This document shows, piece after piece, positions 23,953 to 34,743 of a DNA stretch of 64,000 nucleotides. Source of the DNA: Tetragonia tetragonoides (Eukaryota; Streptophyta; Magnoliopsida; Caryophyllales; Aizoaceae); NCBI GenBank assembly GCA_038025085.1, contig CM076154.1:18884001-18948000 (forward strand). Direction: 5' to 3'. A program made the translations under genes and the position numbers. A model generated the notes under the pieces. It saw nothing but the letters and a program-made list of their open reading frames with translations. It was not told the DNA's origin and made no database searches. The stretch's first letter is position 1; each line of letters begins with the position of its first letter.

Positions 23953-24645
23953 CTACGCTCCTCTTGCGCGGTTCCTCAAAGGGTAGCGACACACATGTGT
24001 TACTATGACCTCTTCCTCCATGGGTTCCTCTTCCTCAGTAGGGGTCCTTGGCTCGTTTGTTTGGCCGTTCAGGCCCACGGGCCAGTCTCTCACTGTGCTA
24101 GGCCTAGGTGGCCTTGCAGGAACCTCAGGAACAGCAGGTACAAGTTCCTCTTCCACCTCTGCGGCAGGTGCTTCGGTCCCCGCGGCGTAGAAGTCTATAT
24201 CGAACGCCCGTTTGAGATCGGCGTCTGCCTCTTCTGGGGTCATATCGTCGTCCACCTCACCCAATGGGTTGTACCCTTCCGCGTTCTCCACGTACACATC
24301 GTAGGGATCTCTCAACATGTCTGGGTAGTCTCGATCCCATGCATACGCCTTAGCTATCATTGACTCCAAGGTCTCCTCGTAGAGGTACTCTCTATCAAGG
24401 CGTATATCCCAGTCCATTCGCCAATCCCTGTAAAAACGATACCACTTGAGCGACGCATAGGCGAAGCTGTTGATGAAATGGTAGGCCTTCATCTTGTCTG
24501 AGCGTGTCGTGGAATTGACGCCGTGTTGTTCGTTGTATCGCTCGAACACTTCCCGAACGAGGTCAAAGTACTCCTCCAGATGGTCTCCATCATACCTAAG
24601 ATCACGTAGATCCGTAGGTGTCACAGGTCGTTCAAGCTTTACCAT
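23953..24645 (-). CDS. extra ORF between PBS and gag, Tekay copy 2 (unknown function)
   Basis: An open frame of 230 codons starting MVKLERPVTPTDLRDLRY; an alternative Met lies two codons upstream. The preceding minus-strand bases TTGCAG look like a 3' splice site placed exactly at the ATG. A helical N-terminal half (FDLVREVFERYNEQHG, TTRSDKMKAYHFINSF, AKAYAWDRDYPDML) is followed by an acidic, Pro-rich middle and an Arg-rich end CRYPLRNRARGA. It is the positional counterpart of the copy 1 ORF and shares its pattern (ERYN..H, R-S-D-K-MKAY, A-x-x-W-x-x-DY), yet the two are mostly different in sequence. The ORF has no stops although gag and pol are broken. No family is recognised; a gag-related origin is a possibility only. 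Confidence 0.65.
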   Translation of the reverse strand: MVKLERPVTPTDLRDLRYDGDHLEEYFDLVREVFERYNEQHGVNSTTRSDKMKAYHFINSFAYASLKWYRFYRDWRMDWDIRLDREYLYEETLESMIAKAYAWDRDYPDMLRDPYDVYVENAEGYNPLGEVDDDMTPEEADADLKRAFDIDFYAAGTEAPAAEVEEELVPAVPEVPARPPRPSTVRDWPVGLNGQTNEPRTPTEEEEPMEEEVIVTHVCRYPLRNRARGA

Positions 24646-24864
24646 CTGCAAGAGAGAAACAACACGTTAGTACTTCACTCGAGTACTTCATATAATACTA
24701 AAACAAGTAAACATAACCAATCAACTCATTCCGGCTTTATAAAGCTTTTATTCACATAACTTAAGTCTATTTAAATTTTTGACTATGAGCACATCATAAT
24801 GATATACTTTTCCCATTGTCATTCGTACTCTTAGGTCAAAACTCCTAACAAAGGCTTCTAACTT

Positions 24865-24878
24865 AAGCTCTGATACCA
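24865..24878 (-). other. primer-binding site, initiator-Met tRNA type (copy 2)
   Basis: On the minus strand TGGTATCAGAGCTT, three bases inside LTR C; identical in type and place to copy 1. Confidence 0.85.
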
Positions 24879-24881
24879 ACT

Positions 24882-27723
24882 TGTAACACCCCGAATTTCT
24901 GCCCAATTTAAAATCATTTAAAATCACGAGTTGCAGGGAAAAACACCGGAAATCCGAAGCGTTACCGCCGTATTTAATGTTCAAATCAAATACAAGGCTA
25001 GAAAGAAAAACAAGTGCTAGAAACCTCAACCCAACATACTAGATAATTAAATATTAACTAGCTTCCAACTAACTTAAAACAGATAATCCAAATGAAATAA
25101 AAGTATTAAACTTATTAATTTCCATGGGAGAGAATTAATCTCATTACAATAATAAAAATCCCAATAATACCAAAGTTCCAAATTAAACAATAAATAACAT
25201 TTTTAGAAGATATACTATCTTCTTGGTTCGCCTCCTCTCAAGCTCTACTCCTGGAGCTAAAATCCTGTCAATCTACTCCCCCATAGAGACAAATTCCATA
25301 TGAGTTCATCATAGGCCCACCATTGAAGAGAAATGGACAACAAACACAAGTAAAAAGAAAAAAAAATAACTAATCAGCGATGCTGAGTAATTCATAACCA
25401 CATAATCTATCTCAATCTCCAATATTAAGTTCTCATGCTTAATCAAATAAACTAATCATGCTTTAAGAAATAAAGACAACACGCTTTAAAAATAAAGACA
25501 CAAATAATCACCAAATAATAAATCTCATTATTTATTATTATCCATTTGCCAAGTTAATTAGAGAGAAGAGAATCGCATGAATTGTCAAACCAACCGCAGT
25601 CGATTCAATAGGACCTTAGTACCGTGCACAGTGGCAAAAGAGGGATCAACCGTTCCGGAGTATAGATGATTCCCGAAGTACTTCTAGATGTTCCTAAGTA
25701 TGCATACCCTCTCTCAACCCTTAAGTTTACAAGAAGAACAGTTTCATCCACAAAACTTCACTTGCCCACTCATCATATATGGATACAAGCTTTAACTAAA
25801 TACATTGAGGCCATAACCAATGGAACCACTCAACGCTACAAGTGACAAATTCCCATTCGCATCCTTTGGTGGATCTCTCACACAAAGAAGTCTTAACTCT
25901 CAATTCGATTTAATGTGGTGATCACATAACAAGTAATACACATAATCTTGGCACTCAAGTAACACGATATGGTTACAATTTCGATGGCATTTTACATGAA
26001 AGGGCATCTAGGCCTTAATTCAAAACCACCTAATCAATAGTCAAAGTTCATATCAACTTATTGAAGTAACATGGTTCTAACATGATTCCACATGCTTACT
26101 AACATGATACAAATATAGCATTTTCGAGCTATATCCAATTGAACAATTAATAACATAATTTTCGTTCAATAACCACCAAATAAACATGCATCTCCTCACA
26201 TGAATATTAATCAAGTAGACATTGCTACACAAGTGAATTTCCATACATGCATTCACTATCATATAATTCTATACGAATTATCACAAGGAAATAAACATCA
26301 ATTATCTCTTCTCAAATATTCACCAGTCCAAATATGAATTCACACTCCTAATTCAATACTAGACAATGAATACAAATCCCAACCAATATGAATTATGACA
26401 AAGAGATTACATAATTCATAGAGACATGAATTACGACAAAAGAATTTCATAATTCATCAAGACATGAATTACCTTTCAAATAGGCAATCACGACAATCAA
26501 ATAACGTAAGCTCCTTACGTTCAAGCGCGGTCAACGGGTCCTAACAAATCCACAACATCACAATAGTAAATACCTTGACTTCTAAACCACTTTATTAAAC
26601 TTCAAAGATGATTTAGTACCCTTAATTTAATTAATTAAGTTGTTGGAAATTTCATTTACTCATGCATGCTCAAAGATTCCAAAAACGAATTTGAATAAAC
26701 AAAAGAAGAAACTTTCCAAAACCTTAACCAAGTCAACTAGTCAAAGCCAGTCAACAACAAATCAACACCACCATCACCACCACCAGCGGGCCCACCACTA
26801 GCAGACAAGGCAGGCGGCTGCGACAGCCGCTGTGCATGACGCCGCCGTGTGCCCCACGGTTTCTCTTTCTTTTTTTTTTTTCTTTTTTTTTGTTTAACAA
26901 ATTTATAAAACCCTAATCTAATCAAATCCATAATTTATTAAATTTCCAGATTTAATTAGATTACAAAGATCCAACCTTTTTCATTCAAACATGGTCTAAT
27001 TCAATAAAAACCACAACCCAAACCCTAATCATGATTCTATCATGCAAAATTAAATAGAATCTAACAAACTCTAGATAAAACTAAATTAGGGTTTATCATA
27101 CAAAAACTAGAGTTCATGAAAACATACTTGAATTGAATCAAAAACCGTTTAATAATCAAAGGAAAACAATTTAGAACACTTAATTGAAAATTCAAAGGAT
27201 TAAAATTGAGCAAGATGGATTGTGAAAAGTGATGAACTTTCTCCTTCTTTTTGCTCTAGGATTTTCGGCTGTGTGTAGGGAAGAGAGAGAGAACGTGAGT
27301 TTTTTTTTGTTGGGTAAAGAATCAGTTATGTGAGGTAGTTGAGTATATTTAGGAACCCCCAAATCTACTCCTTCTTTACTAAACTTCTTCTTTCCTAAAA
27401 ACTCTCCTAATTTCCCTTCACTTACCAAAAATTTAGGAAACCAAATTTTTGAAAATAAAACTGAATATTGGGTGCCATATTTTCGGCCATATGGCCGAAG
27501 ATATTGGCCTAATCCCTTTTTTCATAAATTCGGTTATTACCGAAATTATAGCCCTCCCTTTTTATTTTTGGCCCAATTATAATTTAATTAGGTCCAAAAC
27601 CAAAACCCAAATATTAGACACCTTAAACATTTATGAGCCCAATTAATTATTTTAAATACGAAATTGCATTTTCTTTTTAAGTAATTATTATTCTAAAATG
27701 AATAAAAATTACGGGGTATTACA
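24882..27723 (-). repeat. LTR C (5' LTR of Tekay copy 2)
   Basis: 2842 bp, TGTAACACCCCG to CGGGGTATTACA, homologous to LTRs A and B along its length and closest to A by shared variants. About 40 bp of the GC-rich island, including the second hairpin arm, is deleted near 26800. The following bases (tcaga) are the right flank; its left partner LTR is not present. Confidence 0.92.
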
Positions 27724-27999
27724 TCAGATCAAGGGTCACATACCAACCCCCCTTAGTATACAAACCATACAAACCCCCTTAATTAATAGGAGCCCTTAGA
27801 TATGTTTGATCTAACGGTCAAGATAAATTATAAATTCATTTAAATGCAAAAGCAAAACTTCATTAACATAAAATTACAGATTCATTAACATAAAATTATA
27901 AATTCATTAAAATCAAACTGCAGCTTCATTAACATATAATTACAACTTCTTTTTAATATAACCATAACTTCATCTACTTTTTTGTTCATTTTAATATAA

Positions 28000-28001
<2 letters not shown>
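27724..28001. repeat. AT-rich spacer with 22-bp minisatellite
   Basis: The stretch 27855-27950 holds at least four copies of a 22-bp unit containing CATTAACATAAAATTA; the CATTAA word starts at 27861, 27883, 27905 and 27927. The rest shows no gene. 'gatctaacggtcaag' at about 27808 is a word common in plant MITEs, but no ends were found. Confidence 0.7.

Positions 28002-28073
<72 letters not shown>
28002..28073. repeat. (TA)n microsatellite
   Basis: About 36 TA units directly before the 5' side of the 28074-31074 Helitron. Confidence 0.95.
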
Positions 28074-28257
28074 TAATACTAAAAAAGCTTTCGGAGAGAG
28101 AAAATAGATTAGCCATGTGTCAACTTTTTATAAGTTTGGCCACATGTCAAATCCTTATGACTTTAGCCACGTGTGAATTCCTTAGTTGCTCTTGAAAATA
28201 AACAGTATTAAGACACGTGGCATCTTTGACAAAAAGGAAAAAAAAAAACCCCACCAA

Positions 28258-28350
28258 TAACTGATTATAGTGATGGAGAAAGTCATGGATAAAAAAAAAG
28301 AAGAAAAACCTACTACTAACTGATTATAGTGGTTGATAAAATCATGGCTC
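28258..28350. repeat. 60-bp tandem duplication in the Helitron
   Basis: 'taactgattatagtg' starts at 28258 and 28318, each followed by a 'gataaaa/gagaaa..tcatgg' block. Two copies, mildly diverged. Confidence 0.8.
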
Positions 28351-28646
28351 CTTCTCACCGGAGATTGCTTTGCCCGCCACCAATTCGAACATGCCACTAA
28401 GTTCATGGGTTCTCAAATTTTGTGACCTGCTATTTTGGCAAGTGGTTTGACAGAGAAACAACCAGGTATGTTTTTCTCCTTCAAATTCTGCAATTCTGCA
28501 ATTGTATCATAAATTATGAATTCTTGAAGGAAAAACACGGAGTATTTAATAAGTTTAACTTGCATCAGCTACAACTTGATGATAATGGAGTATTGACTAA
28601 CAAATAAACCCTGTTTTTTTCCTATGTCTCTGCAGCATTTTAACAA

Positions 28647-29246
28647 TTTTTTTTTTTTTTGAAAAGGCAAGAAACCAAGATATCTCTATTATAGAGATGA
28701 TCCTAAAATATTCTTCACTAACATGATAGTGAAGAATTTGAGAAATAATTACACCAAGAACATAACAAGGAAAATAAGAAGCCTAAAATGACACAATTAA
28801 TGAATCATCTTCATCTTCTCCATCTCCAAGCCCGTAGATTCTTGGTGATACCAAGCTAATCAATCTTCGAAAACCTTTAACCGGCTCGGATTGAAAGCAA
28901 AGAAAACTGAGCCAAACCATACCACACAAAGACGAACAATTTCTTCAGATCCTCTTTGCAATTGAAAATCTACACTTTGAATGATCTCATACAAGCCCAA
29001 ATCAGATCTTCAGTGAAGGAAGCACAAACAACCAAAAACCTGTTCTAATTTGGGGCTATCCATGGACTAAACAAAGCAAGAAGCACAAATTGCTACAGAA
29101 ATTTCTAGGGTCAGCAAATCCCCGAATTTCGCAGATTCATATAACCAAAATTATAGAGAGGAGATTTTAGGGGTCACCAGGAAGAGGGACCAAACAAAAG
29201 AGCCCCTAGCAGATCTGAAAATAGCAAAGGATGACAATAACCGCAA
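28647..29246 (-). mobile_element. 600-bp poly(A) retroposon with perfect 11-bp target duplication
   Basis: The insert begins with poly(T) on the plus strand, that is, a poly(A) tail on the minus strand preceded by CTTGCCTTTTC. It is flanked by CATTTTAACAA at 28636-28646 and 29247-29257. Its 5' end reads GTTGCGGTTATTGTC on the minus strand. No ORF of note and no obvious tRNA-like A/B box was identified, so it is either a large SINE, a short non-autonomous L1 relative or a retrocopy of an unknown transcript. The L1-like tail and target duplication point to LINE machinery. Confidence 0.82.
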
Positions 29247-29734
29247 CATTTTAACAAATACTTGGCGTTCAACAACTATCGAGGTTCTTCCTCTTTAATA
29301 TCTTTAAATTATGTTTCAGAGTTAGATGTTCAGTTCATTGCAGATTTTCGATTAGGGTTTTTTATTCTATTTATTTATGCTTTTGTGTTGGGCAAATTTG
29401 AATCGATGAAATGTTCCCTGCCTATATTGATAAGATCAAATGGCATTCGGAAGGGGAAAAAAATATACAAGACATGTAAAATGAATGATTAGGGCTATTC
29501 CATGTTATTCAGCCTTGGATTACTCCAGAAATTCAAATAATTGGTTAGTAACTACAAATGGAGAATATACTATTAATTATGCTATACTGCTCTGTTGGGT
29601 TTTTATTTCTATTTTTTTTAGCAAATTTAAATTGGGTTCTTGGGAGGTCTGCAGGGAGGCTGCTGTGACTGGAGGTCTCTTGCACTTACCTAAGCACCGT
29701 TGGATTAAGTGCTAGCAAGCATATATATGCACAG

Positions 29735-29880
29735 ATTAGGATTTAAATTTTATATGAGTCGTTGTCTGTGTTAAATTGAGGATTACAAGAATACTCCATT
29801 GCATATGCTTAGTTTAGGACTTAAATTTTAAATGAGTCGTTGTCTGTGTCAAATTAAGGATTACAAGAATACTCCATTTT
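29735..29880. repeat. 78-bp tandem duplication
   Basis: 'gagtcgttgtctgtgt' occurs at 29756 and 29834 with matching flanks 'ttaaatttta' and 'attacaagaatactccatt'. Confidence 0.85.
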
Positions 29881-31045
29881 TAAGCGGTAGAAAAAGGTTT
29901 GTTTCGTATCTTTATGGATGCTTTGTGGATGTTTGATAGGATACGATCTGATTTCATTCAGCTTAGAGCATGTGTCAGGTTTATCATGATCTTGTGGGTT
30001 GTATGGTACTTCAGGATTGAAGTGGTCTCGGGAAAAAATAGAGCGTAGGGTCCATAATATCTTGGTTGATGTTAATAATAAGAACAAAAAAATCGGTTGA
30101 TGTTTTGCAATTTAGCCTATAAATTCTCACTCGGGTGCATGTTTATAGTAGAGTAGGAAAACGCAATGATGTAATCTGTTCTTGAGCCAAAGATGTCATT
30201 GCAAAGGTGGAAGAAATCAATGCCCAACTGATGTTCTTAAAAGATGGCAGGAGGTTGATATCTTAATTTGACAATTCTGTAAAACTTCTCAAGTTGAGAA
30301 TGGTGCTTTATGGCATGATGATGTTCTACCTTTTGTGTGTATTATGTTCAAAATATACTTCTATAAAAATTAACAATTGATCAAATATATTATTGTTCAT
30401 CACAAACATTTTTTGGTTGCTACATATATTATTGCTTCAGGTTGAGAATGTACATGGCTTTTGAAAAGACTACTAGAGACTAGGGAGCAAAATAGTTGAA
30501 GGCAATTTGCAGTTTAATTTTTGCCATTGTATTTTATTTTTTGGGGGGAACCGATAGTGTTGGGTTGTTGAAAGTTGACCTTGATAATGTATAATCATTG
30601 AAAATACTTTTCACTTATCCCACAGGAGAATAAAAAGGGGGAGAATGATATATTGGTGTTTTCTAATTTATTAAGAGAAGCTCTACACTAGCAATGAATA
30701 AGAGAATATTACTAAATATCTCTGTTTTTGCAAATGTTATTGTTGCTAACCCATATCATTCTCCGATAATAAATAGTTATTTTCTATAAGTGTAAGCTAT
30801 TTTTCTTTCAAAGAGCAATAAATGGAAGAAGATTTTTTTTTTTTAAAAAACGTTAATCATTAATCATAGTGTACGTTTCTTTTTCTTTTTTGACCGGAAT
30901 TTATAATTTTATAGTAAAAAATATTTTAATCGATCAAATTTATTCTTTGCGTTGCAAACATTGTTGTTGGAATAGAAAATATCTTATTTACTAAAGATTA
31001 AAAGTTTAAATTTAAGAGTTGTTTGTTCAATTATTTTAGATACAA

Positions 31046-31072
31046 CCGTGCAGCGCACGGGTCAAAACACTA

Positions 31073-31074
<2 letters not shown>
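31046..31074 (+). other. Helitron 3' terminal hairpin and CTAGT
   Basis: A 6-bp stem CCGTGC/GCACGG with a 3-base loop lies 9 bases before CTAGT, the arrangement expected of Helitron 3' ends where rolling-circle transfer stops. Confidence 0.85.

Positions 31075-31077
<3 letters not shown>

Positions 31078-31141
<64 letters not shown>
31078..31141. repeat. (TA)n microsatellite
   Basis: About 32 TA units directly downstream of the Helitron 3' end. Confidence 0.95.
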
Positions 31142-31145
<4 letters not shown>

Positions 31146-31245
31146 TTTCCTAACCTGAAATCCTAATCAGACTGGGCTTTACTAAAGAGCCCGTACGGAA
31201 TATCAAATATAACCTAACGTACAGTAATGTAACCTAAGTTTTATA

Positions 31246-31277
31246 TGGACCTAAGTCCATCCAAGTTGGATGGACCA
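31246..31277 (+). repeat. left terminal inverted repeat with internal palindrome
   Basis: Starts TGGACCTAAG. The inner part, 31255-31275, is a perfect 10+1+10 palindrome with arms GTCCATCCAA and TTGGATGGAC. Confidence 0.65.
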
Positions 31278-34200
31278 CAGTGACATTCTTGTAATATACT
31301 CGAAAATCACGTCTCTTATGTTAACCAGGTCAGTTATTCTCCTAATTTCTTTTGCCATTCGTTTAGCTTCGTCTTCTGATTTCTCCTCTTTATGGTGGTT
31401 CGTTTTTGGATTATTCTCTCTCCTCTTCAATTTGATCGTGATTGTCATCATCATCAACATCTCTCTCATCAATTTCAATTGCGAGTTAAGCTGCTATTTT
31501 GTAGTAACGATTTTCAATTGCGTTTTTTGATCGCGATTTTGATCTTTTTCTCCCAATATTTTGATTCTAAGGTTTAATTGAGCTTTCTGATTCAATTCTT
31601 GTTGAGGATGATGTTGAAGTTTTTGATGGAGCAATGCTGGATGAAATTCGAATTGCTCACAAAGATTTAGTATCTAAATCTTCTGATGAAAAAGGTCGCA
31701 AAGTGATGAAAAAATAGTTGATGAAATTAGGTCTGCGTTTTCATCTGCTGAAGAATTAGGTATTATTTTTTTATATTTTAATTTGTTTATATAATTAAAA
31801 TTGTTCATGAATTCTGGTTTGCTGTTTGTATGTAATATATAAATTAATCGTTGTTATATTGTTAGTTCATATCCAATATATGAATTGTTCATATCCAATA
31901 TATGAATTGTTCATATTTGTTATGTGTTATTATGCTATAAAGTGTTCATATTTGTGATGTGTTATTATGATCACTAAATTTCATTTGATTGTTCATTTAT
32001 ATTATAAAATTGTTCATATTTATGATATTGTTTGTTCATACATGTAATAAACTGTTTCATCATAGACATGTTTCATCACACTGTGTAATTGGTTGTTCTG
32101 CATTGAAAACTTGCTGGAGATTTGCTACATGCCTGATTGAATCTCCTTTAGAGAAATCAGTCAAGTTGACTTATGATCTGTAGGAGGACTCCAAGCATAC
32201 CAACTGCTCACCCATGAAGCAGACTAAACATGGGAAGCCGAGTAGTGTTGGTTCAGGGTTTTTCTCCCCTCTATTTTTGGGTATTTGGATGAGTTGGTGC
32301 ATATACTCTGGGTGAGGCTGTGAGCTGCATTTGATGGGTATGATCTTTGACTGAATCACCTTTGTGTGGTTGAAACAAAGTTAGCCTGATTGGGATGGAA
32401 GAAGTCCCATTAAAAACTTTAGGCAACTTCCTTGCTTCGTTCGCCATTGCAGATTAGAGACTGCAGAGGACCTTTCGGGATTTAGTTTATGAGTTTTCGT
32501 ACAAGCCAGTCTTCTGAGCTTGGACACATCTCATGCGCCCATTGCTGTGAACTGCAAGAAGAATCATGCTAGAGTTTATTTTCTACATGAGTTTCTTCTT
32601 TAACAATATCAGAAATACCCACATATGAAACGACCTGAGATTGGCTTGCTTTGTTAAACTAAAATTGGTCTACCAATTGCTTGTGTAGAGATCATGGCCT
32701 TGGATACCAATTTTTTTTTTAGGTAAGAGGTCTTGGATACCAATTTAATTGGCTAAACCAATGGTCTCTATTTCCATCAGCTTGATCATTTGGTATTGCA
32801 TCATGAGGCTTTTGTTACCATCTTCACATCTACACAAAGAACTTTCCCGGGATACAGAGTGGATGCCTGCTTTTGTAGGGTAATAGGATGTGGTGCATTT
32901 TATACCTGGAAACAGAGGCATTGACTCAAATTATCAATTGACTAACAGAAAATCCTCTAAACTCTGTTGTTCACTACTAGTATATGATAACTGAATGTTC
33001 ATTTTGGGATAAGTGATGTTCATTTTGATAAACAATATTATATTCCTCTGTACAGTTTCATGCTGGAGACTACATTCTCCAGCTGTCATACAAGAGAAAT
33101 AGAATGACTTAAAACATATCAGAAGAGGAAAGAAACAAAGCATCCTCAGAAGTTCACATTTTCACTTGTTGCTTGGCAATGTTTTGGGCGAAGGGACAAG
33201 ATACCAAACAGGATTGAATCTCCAACCTCATAGACAAGCAGTGCAATGCTTGTGTACTTACCAGAATTGCGTATACTTGTTTTTCATGTTTGCATAGATT
33301 AGAATCTATAATATTATCATTCAGCTGGTATTGAATAATCTGTAGATTTTCCCTGAAGGCTTCTACATTGATCACCTGAATTATACTCCTTGTTCATCAG
33401 CTTCTTCAATAATGGCAGCGTGCAAGCTTAAGGTTTCTGCAAAACTTTGTACATGTGACTACCCTACAGCTTGCAATGCTCATTTTGATTTTCATATGCT
33501 CACTGAATTCATTTTGATTTCATATGTTCATTTATTTTATATAAATTGTTCATACATGTTATATTGTTTGTTCATCAATTTTTTTTTTTGGTTTTTTTTT
33601 TTCACATTCAATCTTGTATCTTTTTCTTATATGTTATATTTTCTTTCCTACTTTGAAGTAGCATTTATGCTCTTTTTTAAACATCACCTTATATGCAAAC
33701 TTGTTGTGAATTATTCTTTTGTACGTGTGATCTGTTCCAAAGCTCTGTTAGAATCTTTGACTTTTGTATCATTGTAGTACAATCTAAGAAACAATTCCAG
33801 AAGCTGGGTGGCTTAGTCAATTAACTTCTTCAAGAAGTGTAGCCTCTTTATTTCAGGCTTTGTAACATATTGGTTCGTATACATTATACAGCCTTTGACT
33901 ATCAATTATCAAATTTTGTAGATTTCTGTCTGATTGGATGAGATGGAAAGAAGAAATGAAGTGCGTTTTGGAAGACTATTGTTTAAAAGCAACAAGGTAG
34001 AAAGACGTGGCTGATGAAGAAATGAAGCAAATGAGTTTTACTATAGTTTACACTTAAATGTAATACATTGCACAGTGATATATACTTAGCTTCATACTCT
34101 ACTGGAATAGATTTGTTACTTACACTTAAAATTGCCTTATTGTTCAACTTTTTACTTTTAAAGTGAGACAGGAAAACGACCTGTGCATTGAAACAATTTG

Positions 34201-34480
34201 TAGCAAAGGAAAGACTAATTGGTCATTGTTATATATACCTTTGTTCACAAAGGTTAATGCATATGTTCATTTGTGTGTTAATGAGATTCTGAGTTTTTTC
34301 CCTCTTGAGTTCATTTGTCTCACCAAATGACCTTAATATTTGGTTGATTTGGATCTTTCTGAATGACAGCTAGAGTTTGAACTCTAATATGTTGTTTGTG
34401 TTTATAGCATGGTTATTATTGCCTTTGTTTGTTTGAATAAGCTGATGTTGCTGCTTACGCGCGGGCCAGGTGCTGGAGTT
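31278..34480. other. left half of the composite: GTTCAT-rich, with a decayed exon-like stretch
   Basis: From about 31320 to 31590 the plus strand is pyrimidine-rich like a leader or intron. From 31606 a short frame reads EDDVEVFDGAMLDEIRIAHK and stops at 31715-31717 (TAG); no family was recognised. After this the DNA is AT-rich, and GTTCAT occurs at least 15 times between 31802 and 34310, all on the plus strand. No complete gene is supported. Confidence 0.4.
32699..32746. mobile_element. minimal LINE-tail insertion with 15-bp target duplication
   Basis: CTTGGATACCAATTT occurs at 32699-32713 and again at 32732-32746. Between them is only poly(T) followed by AGGTAAGAGGT, which on the minus strand is a few LINE-like 3' bases plus poly(A). 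This looks like an extremely 5'-truncated LINE integration. Confidence 0.55.
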
Positions 34481-34560
34481 GGAAAGCGAGAAAACATCGT
34501 TGTTTTGGAAAGCGAGAAAACACCTTTGTTTTGGAAAGCGAGAAAACAACACTGCTTACA
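34481..34560. repeat. 26-bp minisatellite, three copies
   Basis: GGAAAGCGAGAAAACA starts at 34481, 34507 and 34533, each followed by a TTGTTTT-like spacer. A GCTGCA-rich low-complexity stretch continues to about 34680. Confidence 0.85.
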
Positions 34561-34743
34561 TGCACTGCTACTGCAGCACAGATGCAGCACAACTGCTAAT
34601 GTATAGGTGCTGCAACACGGATGCAAGCACATCGGCTGCTGCACTGCTGCTGTACCACAGCTGCTGCTACACTACAGATTACTGATCTGAAATTCTTTCG
34701 TTTACAGATGGTTAGAAAACATTAGGACTGAGTTTTACTTAGT

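Larger units (their letters stand above)
19585..27723 (-). mobile_element. Tekay/Del-like chromovirus, copy 2, 3'-truncated
   Basis: Order on the minus strand: LTR C, PBS, extra ORF, gag, PR, RT, RNase H, then integrase, which ends abruptly near 19585 next to the (TA)n tract. The integrase end, chromodomain, polypurine tract and 3' LTR seen in copy 1 are absent. It is near-identical to copy 1 over most of its length except in the extra ORF. The break at a TA microsatellite suggests that the repeat took part in the deletion. Confidence 0.88.
28074..31074 (+). mobile_element. non-autonomous Helitron, plus strand, about 3 kb
   Basis: The left edge reads 'actaatactaaaaaagc', similar to plant Helitron 5' ends but without a clear TC, and lies at a (TA)n tract. 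The right end is diagnostic: hairpin CCGTGC-AGC-GCACGG (31046-31060), nine bases, then CTAGT (31070-31074). No Rep/helicase frame is present. The interior holds a 60-bp tandem duplication (28258 and 28318), a 600-bp retroposon and a 78-bp duplication (29756 and 29834). An exon-like stretch near 28410-28470 ending 'acaaccaggtatg' could be a captured gene scrap, unidentified. The open frame at 29262-29492 has no recognisable domain. Confidence 0.72.

Noticed and set aside
4467..26262. Open frames repeated in all three Tekay LTRs (e.g. 4467-4658, 13462-13653, 26077-26262 and the Lys/His-rich frames near 5133 and 14129)
   Set aside because: They recur because the LTRs are homologous. They are short, differ by indels and carry no domain.
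3267..27728. LTR A and LTR C as the two ends of a single insertion
   Set aside because: Their sequences are similar, but the outer flanks (ctaga and tcaga) do not match exactly and two internal regions lie between them; recombination fits better.
27861..27950. CRISPR-like regular repeat
   Set aside because: A 22-bp contiguous tandem repeat without unique spacers, in a plant genome.
29620..29715. Possible captured exon (WEVCREAAVTGGLLHLPKHRW) in the Helitron
   Set aside because: Protein-like, but I could not recognise a family; reported only as part of the Helitron.
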